Positions 1 through 6,939 of a stretch of DNA of 64,000 nucleotides are shown piece after piece. Below the pieces are notes generated by a model. The model made no database searches, was not told the DNA's origin, and saw only the letters and a program-made list of their open reading frames with translations. Position numbers and translations under genes: made by a program. The DNA comes from Bacteroidaceae bacterium (GTDB taxonomy: Bacteria > Bacteroidota > Bacteroidia > Bacteroidales > Bacteroidaceae): positions 1 to 64,000 of the forward strand of contig JAFTUV010000018.1 of NCBI GenBank assembly GCA_017466065.1, in the 5' to 3' direction. How positions within the stretch are numbered: the stretch's first letter is position 1; each line of letters opens with the position of its first letter.

Positions 1-1
1 G

Positions 2-325
2 GATAAGGAGAGTTTCATTAGTGCTTTTAATGATTGGCATGATAAGTACAAGGATGTTTTAAACGAGCGCATTCACGACAAAAGGATAAAGCGTCATACT
101 CCTCCCTTTATGCGTCCGAAGCTACGCAGTGCATATCTTAGCTTAAAACGCAATATGCCGTTACTATGGACCTTTTACGACCGGCCGGAAACCGGACTAC
201 CTAACACAAACAATGGTATTGAAGGATTATTTTCAGATATAAAAAGTAAGTTAAGAGCTCATCGAGGAATTAGTAAGGATAATCGAAAAAAGTTGCTGGA
301 TGAGTACATTATGCGACATTATTAA
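2..325 (+). CDS. 3' end of a transposase (IS1249/IS256-like DDE type), truncated by window edge
   Basis: The reading frame is open from base 2, so this is the C-terminal ~107 residues of a longer protein whose start lies outside the window. It contains the segment TNNGIEGLFSDIKSKLRAHR followed by GIS and a basic stretch. This matches the last catalytic block of IS1249-type transposases (TNN.IEG followed by R.HRGLS), where the Glu of IEG would be the third acid of the DDE triad. The protein ends 6 bases before a perfect palindrome and about 100 bases before the likely end of the element. No frameshift is visible in the part present, so the copy may be intact. The family assignment is from motif recall and is moderately sure; that it is a transposase is more certain than which family. 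Confidence 0.7.
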   Translation, partial: DKESFISAFNDWHDKYKDVLNERIHDKRIKRHTPPFMRPKLRSAYLSLKRNMPLLWTFYDRPETGLPNTNNGIEGLFSDIKSKLRAHRGISKDNRKKLLDEYIMRHY

Positions 326-331
326 GCGCGA

Positions 332-365
332 ATTACCTCAACAGGGCGCGCCCTGTTGAGGTAAT
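332..365. terminator. perfect 34-bp palindrome behind the transposase
   Basis: Bases 332-348 and 349-365 are exact reverse complements with no loop, GC-rich in the centre (GGGCGCGCCC). It begins 6 bases after the transposase stop. As RNA it would fold into a strong stem, but no T-run follows, so it may protect or insulate the element or bind the transposase rather than act as a classic terminator. Confidence 0.55.
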
Positions 366-366
366 C

Positions 367-424
367 CATCCTACTTTTTGTCCAATAAGAGATTTTTAGA
401 GTGAAATCATCCTACTTTTGTCCA
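367..424. repeat. imperfect direct repeat at the IS end
   Basis: CATCCTACTTTTTGTCCA at 367-384 recurs as CATCCTACTTTTGTCCA at 408-424, differing by one T. The two copies are 41 bases apart. One of them is probably part of the terminal inverted repeat of the element; having two could mean two alternative ends or tandem transposase binding sites. Confidence 0.55.
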
Positions 425-556
425 CGTTACCACAAAAGCATCTTTTCGTAGCAAAACAAATAGAAGAAATCCATATATAATATATAATCAATATCGAGCA
501 AGTTCACAAGCAACTTTATTTGAGAGCATTTTTCGGCTAAACATATTACGCATTAC
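425..556. other. gene-free AT-rich stretch
   Basis: Between the IS end and the inverted repeat at 557-580 I see no open frame with coding character, no tRNA and no clear promoter. The stretch belongs to a gene-free interval of about 340 bases (326-669). Confidence 0.5.
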
Positions 557-580
557 ATTGTTAATCAAATGATTAACAAT
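557..580. repeat. 11-bp inverted repeat, hairpin or operator
   Basis: ATTGTTAATCA (557-567) and TGATTAACAAT (570-580) are exact reverse complements separated by two bases and followed by TTTT. The repeat lies 40-60 bases upstream of the probable -7 element of the next gene, so it could be an operator for it or a weak terminator for transcripts coming out of the IS. A run of seven G (591-597) follows. Confidence 0.4.
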
Positions 581-618
581 TTTTAACAGTGGGGGGGTAG
601 TTGCTCAACCTTTTAACT

Positions 619-626
619 TATATTTG
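619..626 (+). promoter_or_regulatory. probable -7 element TATATTTG
   Basis: TATATTTG fits the Bacteroidota -7 consensus TAnnTTTG. A partial -33 element (TTG at 601-603) lies 15 bases upstream, shorter than the usual ~20, so the match is incomplete. It sits 44 bases before the ATG at 670. Confidence 0.45.
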
Positions 627-669
627 CGAGCAATATTATTATTTTATAAATTTATTAAAACTCAACACA

Positions 670-1194
670 ATGAAAAATGTTCTATTTTTGGCCATCGCAT
701 TAGTGGCATTTACATTTACAGGAAACGCACAGAATGACAATGAGAAGAAAGCAGCCACACGAAACCTGCAATTACAAGAACTTCTTACCAATCGTCTGCA
801 AGATGATTGTGGCATAGCAAGTGTAGACAATTATAGAAAATCCATTTGCGAAGCTGCAATGTTTTCGATAAAGAACAGCGAAAAGCTCGAAAGTTTAAAG
901 GGGAAAGAAAATGTTTCACTTCTCGACATTACAACATTGGGAATTACAATAAAGGAAGAGGTTGAAAAGACAAAAGAGGCTATGGAGATGGCTGAAAAAG
1001 CGGCTAACGAGCTGAAAGAATTTACGACAAACAGCACAAAAGGCAATCCTTTGAAAGCGGCAAAAGCTGCGAAACAGGCAAAAGCCGGTGCCGGCATAAT
1101 GGAGCATAGCTCAACAGCTATTAAGATAATAACAGAAGAAACTGCTGCAAAACTAAAAACCATTGAAGAAATGACAGCAGCGGCAAAAGAATAA
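670..1194 (+). CDS. small secreted helical protein, function unknown
   Basis: This 174-residue protein starts at the ATG at 670; the upstream TTG at 601 would put an implausible 23-residue extension before a good signal peptide. Residues 1-21 (MKNVLFLAIALVAFTFTGNA) form a Sec signal peptide with an Ala-Gln cleavage region. The mature part is rich in Lys, Glu and Ala and looks almost entirely helical, with likely coiled-coil stretches from about residue 95 to the end (KEEVEKTKEAMEMAEKAANE). No cysteine pattern beyond two Cys, no transmembrane segment and no domain I recognise. It is separated from the following operon by almost 300 bases holding a degenerate repeat and seems to be its own transcription unit. 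I would call it a periplasmic hypothetical protein. Confidence 0.7.
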   Translation: MKNVLFLAIALVAFTFTGNAQNDNEKKAATRNLQLQELLTNRLQDDCGIASVDNYRKSICEAAMFSIKNSEKLESLKGKENVSLLDITTLGITIKEEVEKTKEAMEMAEKAANELKEFTTNSTKGNPLKAAKAAKQAKAGAGIMEHSSTAIKIITEETAAKLKTIEEMTAAAKE

Positions 1195-1260
1195 ATAAAC
1201 GTTCTTTTCAAACATTTCTTATTTTAAACAAGGGTGATTATATACAATGTTACACCTATT

Positions 1261-1417
1261 TGTCATTTCGTGGGAGCGGAGCGACGAGACGTATTGTTGA
1301 GGGCTTGTCCCGAAAAATCTAAAAGTAGTTTCAAGAAAGATCTCTCACATACGTTATTCGCATAGCTCATCGAAAACCTCTTTTAATTTTTTTATTAAGG
1401 TATGGTCGAGAATGACA
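1261..1417. repeat. degenerate palindromic intergenic element bounded by TGTCATTTCG / CGAGAATGACA
   Basis: The interval begins with TGTCATTTCGTGGGAGCGGA and ends with GGTCGAGAATGACA, which are near reverse complements at its edges; the inside holds AAAATCT and AGATCTCTC, again near complementary. Elements with these ends (TGTCATTTCG...CGAAATGACA) are common between genes in Bacteroidota. This copy looks decayed. It fills most of the 298-base gap between two secreted-protein genes; no gene is seen in the gap. Confidence 0.5.
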
Positions 1418-1492
1418 GATTCTTGTCAGTTTTTCTGTTAATGTAAAATTGTATATAATTACCTAAACAAGAAAGTACACTTTATTACCACC

Positions 1493-2935
1493 ATGAAAAA
1501 TATTTTTGTTTTAATTGCCATATTCTTTATTTGCGGCACTGCAGTTTCACAGCCAAAAGATTCTTTGTTATTCAAACGCAGCTCACTCTACACATTCATT
1601 ATAACGAGTGATAAGGACAGCATAGAACTGTCACAAAGGGTTGAGAGCAGCAATCTGTTTATTGGCAATTCGGATGACACTCCCCAAATGAGTACTATAA
1701 TAGAGGAGTTTAAAAATATACCACTGCCTACTCAATACAATGACCACAACCTCGATTGCCGTTTGATACGTTACGAGGATTTCCCGGTGACAAAAGAGGA
1801 GATTAAAGCGAATGGCGGTAATAAAGGAAAAGGCAAACGAGCTGTCGGCAAGTTTCTAAAAAGCGCTTCGAATATTGCTGTCGGCACTAATTTCGACACA
1901 AGTAAGAAGAGCACAAGTGAAATGCGCAACGAACTGGGAGCCATTTACAATAAATACTTTACCACAAATGGGATAGGCGCACAGCTTATTGGCAAATGGT
2001 ATGGTTACGACAATGGCAAGTATGACGAAAATTTCACCCTGATGAAAGAAAGGGGAATGCAGAATGCCTCTGCCGCAACCAAACAACAAGCCATAAACAG
2101 TGCTCGCCGTGAGAGCAACATACAAGAAGAGGGTGAGGAGCTTATCGGCAACACCTTTGTAATGGGTATACATTTGAGATATCAGGACAAAGAGCAGATT
2201 ATGGCCGATATTCAGAGCGGACTTGACGCAGCAGCCGGTGTTGCCGGAGCATTTGGCGTGAATGCCGACCTTTCGGTTCTCGCATCACAAGCACTTGGAG
2301 CAATGGGCAGCCTTGCTATGGGTTCGGGATATTATGTAACTGCCGTTTCGCATCTTTATCAATTGGAATGGGATAAAGAAAAAGAGTACGAATTTTATGC
2401 AAGCTACTGGAATAAGCCCATCGAAGAGCTTATTGCTTCGGGAATGTGTACCTTGAAATACATTGGAAGCGACAAAGCGTCCACAGGTATTCGTGCCGGC
2501 CGTTTTTCAAAACAATCGAAGAACAGCCTTGTGCGTCGCGCCACAGCCCGCGCCATAGACGAGGTTATTGCCAAACTGCAAAAGGAATATGATGTTTTCA
2601 AGACCAAGACAACCATTAAGGAGGTTAACAAGGAGGAAGGTCTTCTATTTGCCGAAATTGGAATGAAAGAAGGTGTGGAGGCCGGCGATTCTTACACAGT
2701 GTTGCAACCCATCTTCGATGAAGAGACTATGGAAGTAACAGGTTACGAAGAAGTTGGCAAGGTGAAGGCCGTAAAGGACCAAATTTGGGACAATCGTTTC
2801 GATGCAGAAATAGAGCGCAGCGAAGATGTGGAGAATGGAGAGAAGGTTAGCGAACCCTTGACTATGACTGCATTCAAAGGAAAGGTTAAAGAAGAATGGA
2901 TTGGTTGTGTATTGAAGCTCAACAAAAAGAAATAA
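1493..2935 (+). CDS. exported protein of unknown function, first gene of the SPFH operon
   Basis: This 480-residue protein has a Sec signal peptide (MKNIFVLIAIFFICGTAVSQ). The middle contains a Gly/Ala-rich segment around residues 240-285 (GLDAAAGVAGAFGVNADLSV) that could insert in or lie on a membrane. The last ~110 residues read like a small beta-rich domain of the type found at the C-terminus of FlgT-like proteins (EEGLLFAEIGMKEGVEAGD, then VGKVKAVKDQIW), preceded by a helix RRATARAIDEVIAKLQ. That likeness is only an impression. Two bases separate its stop from the next start, so it heads a tight same-strand run of nine genes. I recognise no enzymatic motif. The envelope location is well supported; the role is unknown. 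Confidence 0.75.
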   Translation: MKNIFVLIAIFFICGTAVSQPKDSLLFKRSSLYTFIITSDKDSIELSQRVESSNLFIGNSDDTPQMSTIIEEFKNIPLPTQYNDHNLDCRLIRYEDFPVTKEEIKANGGNKGKGKRAVGKFLKSASNIAVGTNFDTSKKSTSEMRNELGAIYNKYFTTNGIGAQLIGKWYGYDNGKYDENFTLMKERGMQNASAATKQQAINSARRESNIQEEGEELIGNTFVMGIHLRYQDKEQIMADIQSGLDAAAGVAGAFGVNADLSVLASQALGAMGSLAMGSGYYVTAVSHLYQLEWDKEKEYEFYASYWNKPIEELIASGMCTLKYIGSDKASTGIRAGRFSKQSKNSLVRRATARAIDEVIAKLQKEYDVFKTKTTIKEVNKEEGLLFAEIGMKEGVEAGDSYTVLQPIFDEETMEVTGYEEVGKVKAVKDQIWDNRFDAEIERSEDVENGEKVSEPLTMTAFKGKVKEEWIGCVLKLNKKK

Positions 2936-2937
2936 TT

Positions 2938-3438
2938 ATGAAAAAGAACATTTTAAAAACATTGCTATTTACCATACTGCTATCTGCAATGCCCATTATA
3001 GCCGATGCAATGAGTGACAAAGATGTAACAATCCCACGATACGAAATAGAGTGCGCAGGTGTCGAGGGTAGCGAGGGCAGCTACCTTGTTCAGGTGTGGG
3101 TTTATATGAAAAAACCAAATGCCGATTTCAGCATCTTCAAACTGGCAGCCGTACACGGAGTCCTTTTCCGCGGATATGGCAACGAAACAGGCTGTAAAGC
3201 CCAACGCCCATTAGCCGGCAGCCAGACCGTAGAAAATGAGAAATCCGATTTTTTCAGACCCTTCTTCAATGAGGGGCAGTATGAGAAATACACCAAGATA
3301 CTGGACAGCAGCATCATCAACCAAAAAATAAACAAGAAGTTGTATCGTATGGGAATGGTCGTGTCGGTGGCCAAAGACCAATTACGAAAAGACCTTGAAA
3401 AAGCCGGTATTCTGGAAGGATTAGGAAGCCTCTTTTAA
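2938..3438 (+). CDS. small exported protein, paralogue of the following lipoprotein
   Basis: This 166-residue protein starts at the ATG at 2938, two bases after the previous stop; an in-frame upstream ATG at 2896 would overlap the previous gene and hide the signal peptide. Residues 1-24 (MKKNILKTLLFTILLSAMPI...) are a signal peptide. The mature part shares a scattered pattern with the next gene product: a Y..EC.G segment, an aromatic beta strand (LVQVWVY), then A.VHGVLFRGYG, then a Cys followed by PL, then FF and Y.K, and an ending with D.L...GIL. I infer distant paralogy and a shared fold with one conserved Cys pair. Function unknown; periplasmic. Confidence 0.7.
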   Translation: MKKNILKTLLFTILLSAMPIIADAMSDKDVTIPRYEIECAGVEGSEGSYLVQVWVYMKKPNADFSIFKLAAVHGVLFRGYGNETGCKAQRPLAGSQTVENEKSDFFRPFFNEGQYEKYTKILDSSIINQKINKKLYRMGMVVSVAKDQLRKDLEKAGILEGLGSLF

Positions 3439-3470
3439 CACTGTTTTATTACATAAGAACTATTGTCAAA

Positions 3471-3953
3471 ATGAAAGCGTTTAATATTTGGGGAACCCTA
3501 CTCGTTTTTGTGCTCATCACCGGTTGCGGTTCCAAGGAGCCGGCAATCTCTACATATACATTCTACACATACGATGCAGAGTGCTTGGGCAACAACAACG
3601 GTTTACAAACAATTCTCGCTTGGGGCACCGGGAAAAGCGAAAGAGAGGGCGCCAATGCAGCAGTGAGAAATGCGGTGCTGGCTGTAATGTTCAAGGGAGT
3701 ACATAAAGGCATCGGCAATTGCAACATAAAGCCTCTTATAAACAAGGCTGATGCCGAGACTGCTTATCAGGATTATTTCAACCGTCTTATGTCCACCGGA
3801 AGCCTTTACAAGAAATTTGTAAAGGATGTAGAGGATCACAAAGCCTCAAAAGCGCACGACAATTTATACAAAGTGGGAAGGATTGTGCAAATAAACATTC
3901 CGGTACTGCGTCAACAACTTATAGATGACGGTATTCTTTCCGCAACAAATTAA
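3471..3953 (+). CDS. lipoprotein of unknown function, paralogue of the preceding gene product
   Basis: This 160-residue protein has a lipoprotein signal (FVLITGCGSK), with Cys19 as the expected lipidated residue and no Asp at +2. The mature part contains a segment GKSEREGANAAVRNAVLAVM followed by FKGV, which resembles the part of small envelope proteins where a helix precedes a conserved FKG turn, and two further Cys residues matching the preceding gene product. It probably sits on the outer membrane facing the periplasm or surface. The stop codon overlaps the first base of a short inverted-repeat element that separates it from the next gene. No known domain recognised. Confidence 0.7.
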   Translation: MKAFNIWGTLLVFVLITGCGSKEPAISTYTFYTYDAECLGNNNGLQTILAWGTGKSEREGANAAVRNAVLAVMFKGVHKGIGNCNIKPLINKADAETAYQDYFNRLMSTGSLYKKFVKDVEDHKASKAHDNLYKVGRIVQINIPVLRQQLIDDGILSATN

Positions 3954-4013
3954 GAAACGGCTTAAATTTCTTATAAAAATATATCAAAGCTGAATAAATT
4001 TTAAACAGCTTCT
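3953..4013. repeat. short (internally deleted) copy of a dispersed inverted-repeat element
   Basis: Imperfect terminal inverted repeats (3953-3966 and 4000-4013, 11 of 14 positions) flank an AT-rich core. The 31 bases 3968-3998 are identical to 35971-36001 inside the full-length copy at 35956-36148. The copy lies within an otherwise tight operon, between the lipoprotein and the DUF6175-like gene, so it is transcribed and could fold in the mRNA. Confidence 0.7.
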
Positions 4014-4033
4014 AACTCCATTAGAAGAAAATT

Positions 4034-4981
4034 ATGAAAAAGACATTTCTATCCATTCTGGTATCAATTCTTGCCATAGCAGCATTCGGACAGGCACAGA
4101 AGCCCAAATTAATGGTAGTCCCAAGCGACAGATGGTGCAACGTTAACGGATATATGAAAACCTACGACAATATGGGTGTGGAAGGCAAATATGCCGACTA
4201 TGGTGCTATATTCCTAAACGATGCCCATATGCCCGATGTAATTTCGGCCATCAACAATATGATGCACGACAGGGGTATGGACCTCACCGATTTAGAACAA
4301 ACACTAAAATCCATAAATATGGATGAAGTTGTCCGTAACAACATCAGCAGCAAAGATGGCAACAGTGTTGCAGTGAGTGCACTCGACGAGATTAACAAAC
4401 GTGCCAACCCCGATATTATATTGGAGCTTTATTACACCATAAACACATTAGGTCCCAAGCACTCGGTCGACTACAACCTGCGCGCACTCGATGCAGCAAC
4501 CAACAAACAAATTGCCGGAGCACAAGGAAATTCAGGTGAGCCGGTATTTTCTACCCCCATTTCTGTTTTGTTGCGAGAATCGGCCGAGGTCAATATGGAC
4601 GAATTCGCAGCTCGTCTGCAAGAACATTTTAATGATATGCGTGACAATGGTCGCGAAGTGAGCATAGAGATTGGAGTATTCGAAGGTTCTGAGATTGACC
4701 TTGAAAGTGACTTCAACGATAAGCCGCTCTACCAAATAATTCGCCGTTGGATGATGACCAACGCAGTGAAGAACCGTTGCACAATGGATGCACGCACCGA
4801 AACGCAGATGCAATTCAGCCAAGTGCGGATACCCTTGTACGACGAGGATGGCTTCCCCACCAATGCCGAAATGTTCCTCGAAGGTTTACAAAGAATGCTT
4901 AAAAAGGCACCTTACGAAATCTCGAGCAAGATTGTTTTTCGCAGCCTCGGGAAATGTCAATTAATAATTGGAGCAAAATAA
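4034..4981 (+). CDS. exported DUF6175-like protein
   Basis: This 315-residue protein has a cleavable signal peptide (MKKTFLSILVSILAIAAFGQ) and then starts with KPKLMVVPSDRWCNVNGYMK, a sequence I associate with the DUF6175 family of Bacteroidales exported proteins. The N-terminal half (residues 20-190) reads as an alternating alpha/beta fold like that of periplasmic proteins related to the CsgG/TolB N-terminal domain (ANPDIILELYYTINTLG). The C-terminal half (190-315) carries a second domain ending in ISSKIVFRSLGKCQLIIGAK. No catalytic signature seen. It starts 20 bases after a repeat element and ends 9 bases before the next gene. The family name is from memory and should be checked; the export is clear. 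Confidence 0.65.
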   Translation: MKKTFLSILVSILAIAAFGQAQKPKLMVVPSDRWCNVNGYMKTYDNMGVEGKYADYGAIFLNDAHMPDVISAINNMMHDRGMDLTDLEQTLKSINMDEVVRNNISSKDGNSVAVSALDEINKRANPDIILELYYTINTLGPKHSVDYNLRALDAATNKQIAGAQGNSGEPVFSTPISVLLRESAEVNMDEFAARLQEHFNDMRDNGREVSIEIGVFEGSEIDLESDFNDKPLYQIIRRWMMTNAVKNRCTMDARTETQMQFSQVRIPLYDEDGFPTNAEMFLEGLQRMLKKAPYEISSKIVFRSLGKCQLIIGAK

Positions 4982-4990
4982 AACACGAAT

Positions 4991-5977
4991 ATGAAACGAT
5001 TTATGTTACTATTGGTAATATTGTTGCAAGCTGCAACATACACCATAAATGCACAGCAACCGGCAGCAAAAGAATTCTTCCCCATAACCCCTATGGTGAG
5101 CGAAGAATTAAACCTTAACAAGAGTATTCTTAAATCTCTTGAAAACAAAGCACGCCAGATGCTGACGAGCAACGGCTTTGCTTCGCAATCGAACAGAATT
5201 ATGCTCACAGCCAACATCGTGGAAATTTCAAAGGATGTAACCCCGACGGCACCACCACTCTTCGACATTAACATTGAAGTTACTTTCTACATCGTCGACA
5301 TAGTAGAGAAAGCCATTATCAACGAAATAACCTTCGAAGTTAAAGGGACAGACAAAATGGAACAAAAAGCCTACATAAAGGCTATAAACAAGATAAATCC
5401 TCGCTCACGGGAGGTTACTGCATTTATAGCCCGCTCCAAGGAACTACTATCCGATTATTACAACAACCGATTGCCTTCAATAATAAAAAAGGCCGAGACA
5501 TTGGCAGCACAGGAACTATATGACGATGCGATAGCATCTCTTTGCGACATCCCGGAGACAGCGAAGGGCTATAATGAGGTTGCCGGCAAGATGCAGGACA
5601 TATATATGCAGAAGATTAATCACGAAGCAAGCTATCTTATAAACGACGCAAATGCACTGATAGCTACACGCAACTACGACAAGGCCATTGAAGCCCTTAT
5701 GAACGTCAACCCAATCTCGGGACAAAATGCCGAGGCTCAACGCTTGGTAAAGAAAATACGCAACAGCATTGCAGCCGAGGAACAAGCACGCATAGAAGCC
5801 GAAATAAAGACATTCGAGTTACAACAAGAGGAAAAAAGACGCCGTTACGACGACAATCTCACTCTCGAAAAAATGAGAATAAACGCAATGAGAGAAATAG
5901 GTACAAAAAAAGCCGAGGAGAACAAGCCCACCATAATGACAGAACTTGGCACTTGGTTTAAATCTGTTTTTAAATAA
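4991..5977 (+). CDS. exported protein with TPR-like helices and C-terminal coiled coil
   Basis: This 328-residue protein has a signal peptide (MKRFMLLLVILLQAATYTIN). Residues ~45-120 form a beta-rich domain (SNRIMLTANIVEI, FDINIEVTFYIVDIVEKAII) like the nucleotide-free N-domains of periplasmic sensor proteins. Residues ~160-250 hold two helical repeats of TPR type (AQELYDDAIASLCDIP and ATRNYDKAIEALMNVNP). From ~255 to 320 the chain is a charged coiled coil (EEQARIEAEIKTFELQQEEK). The shape suggests a periplasmic scaffold that binds a partner, most naturally one of its operon neighbours. It ends 7 bases before the zinc-ribbon gene. No enzyme motif seen. Confidence 0.7.
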   Translation: MKRFMLLLVILLQAATYTINAQQPAAKEFFPITPMVSEELNLNKSILKSLENKARQMLTSNGFASQSNRIMLTANIVEISKDVTPTAPPLFDINIEVTFYIVDIVEKAIINEITFEVKGTDKMEQKAYIKAINKINPRSREVTAFIARSKELLSDYYNNRLPSIIKKAETLAAQELYDDAIASLCDIPETAKGYNEVAGKMQDIYMQKINHEASYLINDANALIATRNYDKAIEALMNVNPISGQNAEAQRLVKKIRNSIAAEEQARIEAEIKTFELQQEEKRRRYDDNLTLEKMRINAMREIGTKKAEENKPTIMTELGTWFKSVFK

Positions 5978-5984
5978 CAACACT

Positions 5985-6917
5985 ATGGAGAAATGCCCTA
6001 AATGTGGTAGCGACATACCTATAACATCGAGAGCCTGCCCTTTATGCGGATATGTTATTTCGGATATATTTAGGTGCCCCACAGAATTCGATATAGAATA
6101 TAAGCGTCTCACATCCCTTGTAAAAAAGGTAAACGAGATACCCTTCCCGACATTTATACAAATGTTCAAGCATTTTTCAGTTATACTCTACCCTATAATT
6201 GTTTTAATCTTCTTTGTTACAGGAGCCATTGCCGAAAGTATTTTCTTGTGGATACTATCGGTTCTGTTCCTTGTTTTGTTTCTCATTGCTCTGCGACGCA
6301 AGTTAAAGAACAAAGATGTGCTTACAATTCAAAAGAATAGTTTTTTAAAGATAGAAAGCGAGTTTGAGGATGTAAAATCACGCACACTTATGATGTATGG
6401 CAACAACGCCGACACGAAAAAAGCCATAGAACAAGAAATTGCAAGATTCGAAAATGCCGCCGACAGATATAAAGAGGCAATGAACAGCAAAGGACTGCAA
6501 GGCCTTATGGCGGTAGTAATAACTGCGGTCTTATCGTTACTCATAGGCCTGTCGGTGTGCAGCAGTATGTCGCAAGAACCCGGCGAAGAGGCAGCAGGTT
6601 CTACCGAAAATATTGAAACAACGAAAAGCCAATCTGCAACAGAGAGATATCTCAATGCAAAAAAGAGTTCTATCGACGAAGGCGAGAGCGCTCGTATCGA
6701 AATAACGCAATCGCTTATTGCCGACGGTGAATTATCGGAAGCAAAGGCATTCTTCTACCAACATTGTATGGGCAACACTTCCGACCACAAGATAGCCGAA
6801 GAGATTGTAAAAGCACTCATAAAAATTGATTACGAAGAGGCTCTGTCATTCATCGAGGGTTGCAATGCGATGCGTTATTCGTCGGATAAAAACCGATTAT
6901 ACAAATTTATACAATAA
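5985..6917 (+). CDS. zinc-ribbon membrane protein
   Basis: This 310-residue protein starts at the ATG at 5985; the longer frame from 5946 overlaps the previous gene and lacks meaning. The N-terminus is a Cys4 zinc ribbon (C4..C7, C18..C21; KCPKCGSD and ACPLCGYV). Hydrophobic segments at about residues 64-80, 85-103 and 171-192 indicate three membrane helices, with an amphipathic helical stretch (115-165) between the second and third. The C-terminal ~110 residues are soluble and helical (AKAFFYQHCMG, KIDYEEALSFIEGC). Cytoplasmic zinc ribbon plus membrane helices directly upstream of an SPFH gene recalls YdjG next to YdjI in Bacillus, where these proteins tether PspA to the membrane. By analogy it may anchor the SPFH protein; that is inference. 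Confidence 0.75.
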   Translation: MEKCPKCGSDIPITSRACPLCGYVISDIFRCPTEFDIEYKRLTSLVKKVNEIPFPTFIQMFKHFSVILYPIIVLIFFVTGAIAESIFLWILSVLFLVLFLIALRRKLKNKDVLTIQKNSFLKIESEFEDVKSRTLMMYGNNADTKKAIEQEIARFENAADRYKEAMNSKGLQGLMAVVITAVLSLLIGLSVCSSMSQEPGEEAAGSTENIETTKSQSATERYLNAKKSSIDEGESARIEITQSLIADGELSEAKAFFYQHCMGNTSDHKIAEEIVKALIKIDYEEALSFIEGCNAMRYSSDKNRLYKFIQ

Positions 6918-6939
6918 CAACAAGCAAACACTTTATATT

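Larger units (their letters stand above)
1..427 (+). mobile_element. right end of an insertion sequence
   Basis: The transposase 3' end, a 34-bp palindrome and two copies of a CATCCTACTTTTGTCCA-like motif (367-384 and 408-424) lie together before the sequence turns AT-rich and unstructured. I infer that the element ends near the second copy of the motif, around 424-431. The left end is outside the window, so the terminal inverted repeat and target duplication cannot be confirmed here. Confidence 0.5.

Noticed and set aside
5946..5984. Earlier start for the zinc-ribbon protein
   Set aside because: It overlaps the previous gene and adds a meaningless segment before a clean zinc ribbon; 5985 is preferred.
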